NCBI GenBank assembly: GCA_946478635.1
Contig: CAMLCX010000013.1
Coordinates: 1-26,573 of the forward strand
Length of the DNA stretch: 26,573 bases
Reading direction: 5' to 3'
DNA from: an uncultured Pseudomonadota bacterium
GTDB lineage: Bacteria; Desulfobacterota_B; Binatia; UBA9968
Below are positions 22,353 to 26,573 of the stretch, in pieces. The notes below the pieces were generated by a model. That model saw only the letters and a list, made by a program, of their open reading frames with translations. It did no database searches and was not told the origin of the DNA. Numbering within the stretch: position 1 is the stretch's first letter; every line of letters begins with the position of its first letter. A program made the position numbers and the translations under genes.

Positions 22353-22835
22353 CTATTCGATATATTCCACGCTGAGAATATCAAAAGTGCGGACACCGGT
22401 TGGGGTGTGAACCTGAACTTCGTCTCCTTCGCTCTTGCCGATCAGAGCACGGGCGACCGGAGAGCTGATCGAAATCTTGCCGTTCTTAGGCTCTGCTTCG
22501 TGATCGCCGACGATTTGATATACCACCTTATCCCCGGTAGCACCATCGGCGAGGGATACGGTGGCGCCAAAAACCACCCTGTCGCCGGAGAGCCTGGTAA
22601 CGTCGATGACCTGGGCACGAGCGAGTCTGTCTTCAATTTCGCGAATCTGGACGTCGAGCAACGACTGGCGGTCCTTGGCGGCGTGGAATTCCGCGTTTTC
22701 CGAAAGATCACCGTGGTCGCGCGCCTCTTCGATGTCGTGGATGTTCTTCGGCCGCTCGACGGTCTTTAAACGCTTCAGTTCATCCACTAAAAACTGATAT
22801 CCCTTGCTGGTCATCGGCACGCTTGCGTCTGCCAT
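22353..22835 (-). CDS. greA: Transcription elongation factor GreA
   Basis: GreA enters the secondary channel of RNA polymerase and stimulates cleavage of backtracked RNA. The 160-residue sequence has the N-terminal antiparallel coiled coil, with the acidic tip in ARDHGDLSENAEFHAAKDRQ; D43 and E46 correspond to the catalytic D41 and E44 of the Escherichia coli protein. The FKBP-like C-terminal domain includes VVFGATVSLAD and ISISSPVARALIGKSEGDEV, a highly conserved block. The ATG at 22835 is eight bases from AGGAG (22844-22848). The ribosome binding site is right after an intrinsic-terminator structure (22851-22886), with a promoter further upstream, so expression is probably attenuated in the leader. 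Downstream, 41 bases lead into the MoxR-array genes. Confidence 0.97.
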   Translation of the reverse strand: MADASVPMTSKGYQFLVDELKRLKTVERPKNIHDIEEARDHGDLSENAEFHAAKDRQSLLDVQIREIEDRLARAQVIDVTRLSGDRVVFGATVSLADGATGDKVVYQIVGDHEAEPKNGKISISSPVARALIGKSEGDEVQVHTPTGVRTFDILSVEYIE

Positions 22836-22850
22836 CTCGTCAACTCCTAG

Positions 22851-22886
22851 ACAAAATAAAAACCCCTCGGAATCGCTCCCGAGAGG
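22851..22886 (-). terminator. Leader attenuator (intrinsic terminator) of greA
   Basis: Minus-strand RNA forms CCUCUCGG (22886-22879), loop of eight, CCGAGGGG (22870-22863), eight pairs including one G-U, directly followed by UUUUUAUUUU. Only 16 bases separate the T-run from the greA ATG, leaving no room for a promoter, so it must act on transcripts that are on their way into greA. Confidence 0.75.
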
Positions 22887-22932
22887 CCTTCACAAATCTT
22901 AAGTATTCTTACCAGTTGTAACTTCTCGACGT

Positions 22933-22960
22933 ATTGTAGCATCGACGCCGGCTAATTCAA
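22933..22960 (-). promoter_or_regulatory. Predicted sigma70-type promoter of greA
   Basis: The -35 box TTGAAT (22955-22960) and the -10 box TACAAT (22933-22938) are 16 bases apart on the minus strand, matching consensus at four and five of six positions. Initiation near 22926 gives a leader of about 90 bases to the greA ATG, and a terminated RNA of about 75 bases. Confidence 0.65.
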
Positions 22961-23100
22961 CTATCAAAACCCTCCTCGTTGCCGGAACCATGCTTCCAGC
23001 ACCCGGCCCAATGGAATCCCATACTAACGATATGGAGCCTGAGAAAGCCGCTCCGACAGAGCGCATCAAACCGGTGCGATCGTTCCAACAATAGGGCCGG

Positions 23101-26100
23101 CTACGGTGTAATCGTCATCGATCTGGAACGGAGATTATTATTCTCGTCGAGCTCGGACACCGCGCCCGCGCCATCAGAAACAGCCAGTACAAAATAGCGG
23201 CCCGGCGGGGTCGCCAACGGAATCGTCACTGTTGTCGATCCAGCGTTGCGGCCTTTGGCGCCCAGCACCGGCACGCTTCGGCTGCCAAGCAGCACATCGC
23301 CGCCGTCAAAAGTCGCATCGACGGAGAGATAAAATTGCGTCGTTGACGCTGCCGCACCTACCCGCGCTTTGTTGCTGGTCGTGTCGCTGACGACGATACC
23401 GGCGCCGGCGGCGGCGGAAGAAGGTCCATGTAGCGTCTGTACGGTCAAGTCCGGCAAAGTCACCGTCAATGACCGTGCTTTGGAGTTTTTTTCCTTAGTT
23501 TCAGACACTGCGGTCGCCGCATCGGCAACCCCGATCAGGAAATAGCGACCGAGGGCCGTCGCCAGGGGAATCGTCACGGTTGTGGTTCCGCTGCTGCTTT
23601 CTTTGGGAGCGAGCGTTGGGATCGATCGGCTTCCCAACAGTGTATCGACGCCGTCGTCAAACTTGGAATCAGCGGACAGATAAATGCGCGTTACCGAGAC
23701 GCCGGCAGCAACCTTGCCTTTGTTATTGGTCACATCGTTCACGACAATATCCGAACCTGCAATTGCCGCCGTGACAGCGCTGACAGATTTCACGATCAAA
23801 TCCGGCAGCGTCACCGTGGTCTGCTGCGCCACACTGTTATTGCTCGGATCGGTATCGGTCTCGTCGCTCGACACAGTCGCCGTATTTGTCAGCTTGCCGC
23901 TCGCCGTGGTGGTGACCACGATGGTCACGGTTGCGCTCGCGCCGTTGGCCAGATCTCCAAGATCGCAGGTAATCGTCGTGGAACCGGTGCAGCTCCCCAC
24001 GCTCGGAGTTACCGAGCCCAGCGCAACCGTGCTCGGCAAGACATCGACCATCTCAACATCATGGGCGGTGTCGGGGCCGTTGTTCGTTACGGTGATCGTA
24101 TACGTTACACTCGCGCCCACGGTTACCGGGTCGGGATTGTCGCTCTTGGTCACCTTGACGTCGGTGCAAGACGTCACGCAAATCTTTGCGACGAAGGCGT
24201 CGACGATGAGATTTTCTGTCCGATCGAGCTGTCCCCTAACCGGAAACGTGCTCTCATTCGAGTTGGTCTCGCCTGTCAAGTAAACATCGCCGATGGCATC
24301 CAACGCGATACCCTTGCCGCGATCATCGCCGGCGCCGCCGATATAACCAGCCAAGCCGAGGCTGCCGTTCGAATTGATCTTGGCGATAAAGGCGTCGACA
24401 CCGCCGTTGTGAGTTAGATCCGGCCCGACGGAGACCGGAAAACTGGCCTCAAGCGAGCTGGTTTCTCCCGTGATATAGACCTCGCAACTATTGGCGCAGC
24501 CCGGCATCAGCGCGATCGCGTTGCCGCGATCGTCTGCCGTACCGCCGATATAACCGGCGTAGACGAGATTTGTGCCCGTGGAATTAATCTTGGCGACAAA
24601 GGCGTCGATGCCTCCCCCCTGAAGTTGGCCCGGCCCCGGAAGCACCCCGAGACCGTTTCCGGCCGGAAAAGAACTGGCATCGGAGCTGGCTTCCCCGACC
24701 ACGTAGGCGTTCCCATCGCCGTCCACGACGATCCCGTTCCCTTTGTCGGCGAGGGAACCGCCAATATAACCGGCATAGTTTAAAGATAGTCCATCGGCTG
24801 CAACGCGCGCGACAAACGCATCCGTGAGTCCGTTTGAACTGGAATCAAACGAGGTCAAGCCGGCGAAACCGATGCCAGTTGGAAATGACGAGTTGGCCGA
24901 ATCGGTCTCCCCGGTAATATAAGCTCGATTGAGACTGTCGACGGCGATGCTCGTCCCGCGATCGGTGCCAATGCCGCCAATAAAGCCGGCATACTCCAGT
25001 GACGCACCATCCGCCGCCACGCGGGCGACAAATGCGTCAACACCCCCGTTCAGGCTTGAATCAAAGCTGCTCAAACCACCAAACCCGGCGCCGGTGGGAA
25101 ATGAGCTGCCGCTCGAAGCGGTCTCCCCCGCGACGTAAGCTCGATTCAAGCTGTCGACCGCGATTCCCATGCCGCGGTCAGCGTCGAGACCGCCGATGTA
25201 ACCGGCGTAAACGAGATTCGTGCCTGTAGAGTTAATTTTGGCGATAAAGGCATCGACTGTGCCGTTAAAGGTCAAGTCGGGTCCGGTGGCAACTGGAAAG
25301 CTGGTTTGGTCGGAGCTGGTCTCGCCGGTGATATAAGAGTTACCCAATGAATCGACGGCGATCGACTTACCCCGATCGTCACCGGTTCCGCCGATAAAAC
25401 CGGCGAACAATAATTGCGAGCCGGTCGGATCTACCTTCGCGACAAATGCATCGACGCCGCCATTTTGACCCACGTCGAGACCGCCGGCGACCGGAAAAGA
25501 TGACTGAAGCGAGCTGGTCTCGCCGGTAATGTAGCTATTGCCGGCGGCATCCACTGCGATGGCGTTGCCGCGATCGTCACCGGCGCCACCGATAAATCCG
25601 GCGTAGACTAAAATCGCCGGATCGATCACCAAAACTTTGGTGGCGTCGTAGGAACCGATGTGAAAGCCATAGGCAGTACCCGTATCCCCGGGCGAATTGA
25701 GGAGCCTATACGCGGCGTTGACGTCGGCAAATCCGCCATTGCTCTCCTGGTGCGCCGTCGGCTTGTCGTCACGAAAATCATTGACGGCCGTGCGCACGAG
25801 CAGTTCACCCTGCGCACTCAACGAAACGGATTCAGCACCGCGGTAGCGCAGTTTAATTCGTTTAGGGTCGGCCCCGGGTTTGACAATGAACGTGTATTTC
25901 AGCCGATCCGCCGACGCCGTATAGATAAGATCGATTCCCGGCCACAACTCCGGATAAATGAGTTTTGTGTAACTCCTAAGTCCCACCGCCCAATTCTCGC
26001 GCGGCCCTTTGAAATAGCTAAACCGCGCCGGCGATAAATCCTCGCCAACCGGTGTGACCGAGGAATTCGCGTCAACGAAATCCAACACAACCGCGGTGCG

Positions 26101-26481
26101 GGAGATCGCGCTTGGCGTCATCCCCTGGCTAAATTGTTCCGAGTTGAAAGACGCCGAAGCAACGCTTGTCGGCGCGGATTGACTTAGCACCAGGGTGACG
26201 CCTCCGGAGCCAAAGTAGAAGGCCTTATCGGAACCGTGAATGTAGTAGGCGGCTCGCGGGTCGACCTGCCCGCGGTTCTCGACAAAGTAAAGTGGAAATC
26301 GCTCCTGCGAGGTAAAGGCCGAGCGCCGCGATGGTTGGCGCGTGCCGGCTGCAATGACGCGCGGCGACGTGGAGCTATCGGCAAAAAGCAAAACCGGCTC
26401 GAAGCTCAATAGATGACAAAGAAAGATTATCGGCAGTACAGAGTTACGGGACAGCTTTGGACAAAAGTTGCCAACGATCAT
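23101..26481 (-). CDS. Large secreted SBBP beta-propeller protein with DUF11 and CARDB domains
   Basis: The 1126-residue protein starts at an ATG six bases after AAGGGGG. A signal peptide (about 1-34; hydrophobic stretch LPIIFLCHLLSFEPVLLF) predicts export. Residues about 60-290, beginning FPLYFVENRGQVDPRAAYYI, match the DUF7948-type domain that precedes SBBP repeats. Seven SBBP units follow (about 291-767), each with YAGxIGGxxDDRGxxIAVD, then YITGET, SSFP and DAFVAKI; seven units would close a beta-propeller. A DUF11 domain (about 774-885, with YTITVTNNGPDTA) comes next, then two related CARDB-like immunoglobulin domains (about 893-1009 and 1010-1126, both starting PDL and containing LLGSRS and TIPLAT). 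No anchor such as LPxTG or PEP-CTERM is seen. It is probably a cell-surface or extracellular adhesion-type protein of unknown ligand. Confidence 0.92.
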   Translation of the reverse strand: MIVGNFCPKLSRNSVLPIIFLCHLLSFEPVLLFADSSTSPRVIAAGTRQPSRRSAFTSQERFPLYFVENRGQVDPRAAYYIHGSDKAFYFGSGGVTLVLSQSAPTSVASASFNSEQFSQGMTPSAISRTAVVLDFVDANSSVTPVGEDLSPARFSYFKGPRENWAVGLRSYTKLIYPELWPGIDLIYTASADRLKYTFIVKPGADPKRIKLRYRGAESVSLSAQGELLVRTAVNDFRDDKPTAHQESNGGFADVNAAYRLLNSPGDTGTAYGFHIGSYDATKVLVIDPAILVYAGFIGGAGDDRGNAIAVDAAGNSYITGETSSLQSSFPVAGGLDVGQNGGVDAFVAKVDPTGSQLLFAGFIGGTGDDRGKSIAVDSLGNSYITGETSSDQTSFPVATGPDLTFNGTVDAFIAKINSTGTNLVYAGYIGGLDADRGMGIAVDSLNRAYVAGETASSGSSFPTGAGFGGLSSFDSSLNGGVDAFVARVAADGASLEYAGFIGGIGTDRGTSIAVDSLNRAYITGETDSANSSFPTGIGFAGLTSFDSSSNGLTDAFVARVAADGLSLNYAGYIGGSLADKGNGIVVDGDGNAYVVGEASSDASSFPAGNGLGVLPGPGQLQGGGIDAFVAKINSTGTNLVYAGYIGGTADDRGNAIALMPGCANSCEVYITGETSSLEASFPVSVGPDLTHNGGVDAFIAKINSNGSLGLAGYIGGAGDDRGKGIALDAIGDVYLTGETNSNESTFPVRGQLDRTENLIVDAFVAKICVTSCTDVKVTKSDNPDPVTVGASVTYTITVTNNGPDTAHDVEMVDVLPSTVALGSVTPSVGSCTGSTTITCDLGDLANGASATVTIVVTTTASGKLTNTATVSSDETDTDPSNNSVAQQTTVTLPDLIVKSVSAVTAAIAGSDIVVNDVTNNKGKVAAGVSVTRIYLSADSKFDDGVDTLLGSRSIPTLAPKESSSGTTTVTIPLATALGRYFLIGVADAATAVSETKEKNSKARSLTVTLPDLTVQTLHGPSSAAAGAGIVVSDTTSNKARVGAAASTTQFYLSVDATFDGGDVLLGSRSVPVLGAKGRNAGSTTVTIPLATPPGRYFVLAVSDGAGAVSELDENNNLRSRSMTITP
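24178..25611 (-). repeat. Seven SBBP coding repeats
   Basis: Seven units of 63 to 72 residues encode the propeller. Units 3 and 4 share the longer insert (GLSSFDSS/GLTSFDSS) and the phrase DAFVARVAADG, so they arose by the most recent duplication. Unit 6 has an extra cysteine pair (PGCANSCEVYITGE) and lacks the usual AVD. Confidence 0.85.
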
Positions 26482-26573
26482 TTCGGGCCCCCTTAATTAA
26501 CGACCCCACAGATGATTCTTCGCGGCACGATTAGTTATCACAGGTCGAGCCGCGGATTCCAGCGTCCGCGCGT

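Noticed and set aside
24178..25611. Tandem DNA repeat or CRISPR in the repeat-rich minus-strand gene
   Set aside because: The repetition follows codons of SBBP protein units of 63-72 residues and varies at synonymous positions, so it is a protein repeat.

Overview
The window looks like part of the chromosome of a moderately GC-rich, Gram-negative-type bacterium. I would guess an uncultured deltaproteobacterium-like or NC10/Methylomirabilota-like lineage, but this rests on general gene style and not on any marker I can place firmly. All confidently identified genes except one lie on the minus strand.

Region 1 (1-6360) is housekeeping. Read on the minus strand it runs era, der, (short gap), dprA, topA and the first codons of a gene that looks like trmFO. 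era and der, two ribosome-assembly GTPases, abut with zero spacing. A good sigma70-type promoter lies just upstream of era and settles its start codon. dprA-topA-trmFO is a common bacterial neighbourhood.

Region 2 (6361-8552) is a debris island. A plus-strand SprT-like metalloprotease-fold gene is followed by about 1.4 kb of small palindromic repeats. These include a REP-type pair, a nested inverted repeat and five copies of a hairpin family whose stems vary in a compensatory way. Between them lies a frameshifted remnant carrying a MutS-I-like domain, probably the tail of a DGR-like reverse transcriptase. A small GIY-YIG protein gene sits exactly between two inverted copies of the hairpin family. 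I regard this GIY-YIG/palindrome unit as the best candidate for a poorly described mobile system in the window.

Region 3 (8553-11347) holds small accessory genes: an aldo/keto reductase, a DOPA 4,5-dioxygenase-family protein coupled to a DUF2007/zinc-ribbon protein, a small conserved-looking protein, and an unexplained AT-richer stretch of about 0.7 kb with hairpins.

Region 4 (11348-22960) is one long minus-strand array: greA, a periplasmic GATase-like membrane protein, a polytopic membrane protein, a coiled-coil membrane protein, a MoxR AAA+ ATPase, a DUF58 protein, and a giant BatA-like protein in which three von Willebrand A domains are fused. A short zinc-finger ORF ends the array. Stop/start overlaps or gaps of a few bases tie most of these together, as expected for a MoxR-VWA envelope chaperone/assembly system. 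greA has its own promoter and, directly before its ribosome binding site, a hairpin plus U-run that can only act as a leader attenuator, similar in layout to the GraL leader of Escherichia coli greA. Two period-7/period-8 micro-repeat elements interrupt this array, and one of them has become the first 63 codons of the DUF58 gene.

Region 5 (22961-26573) encodes a large secreted protein with a DUF7948-like N-terminal region, seven SBBP beta-propeller repeats, a DUF11 domain and two CARDB-type domains.
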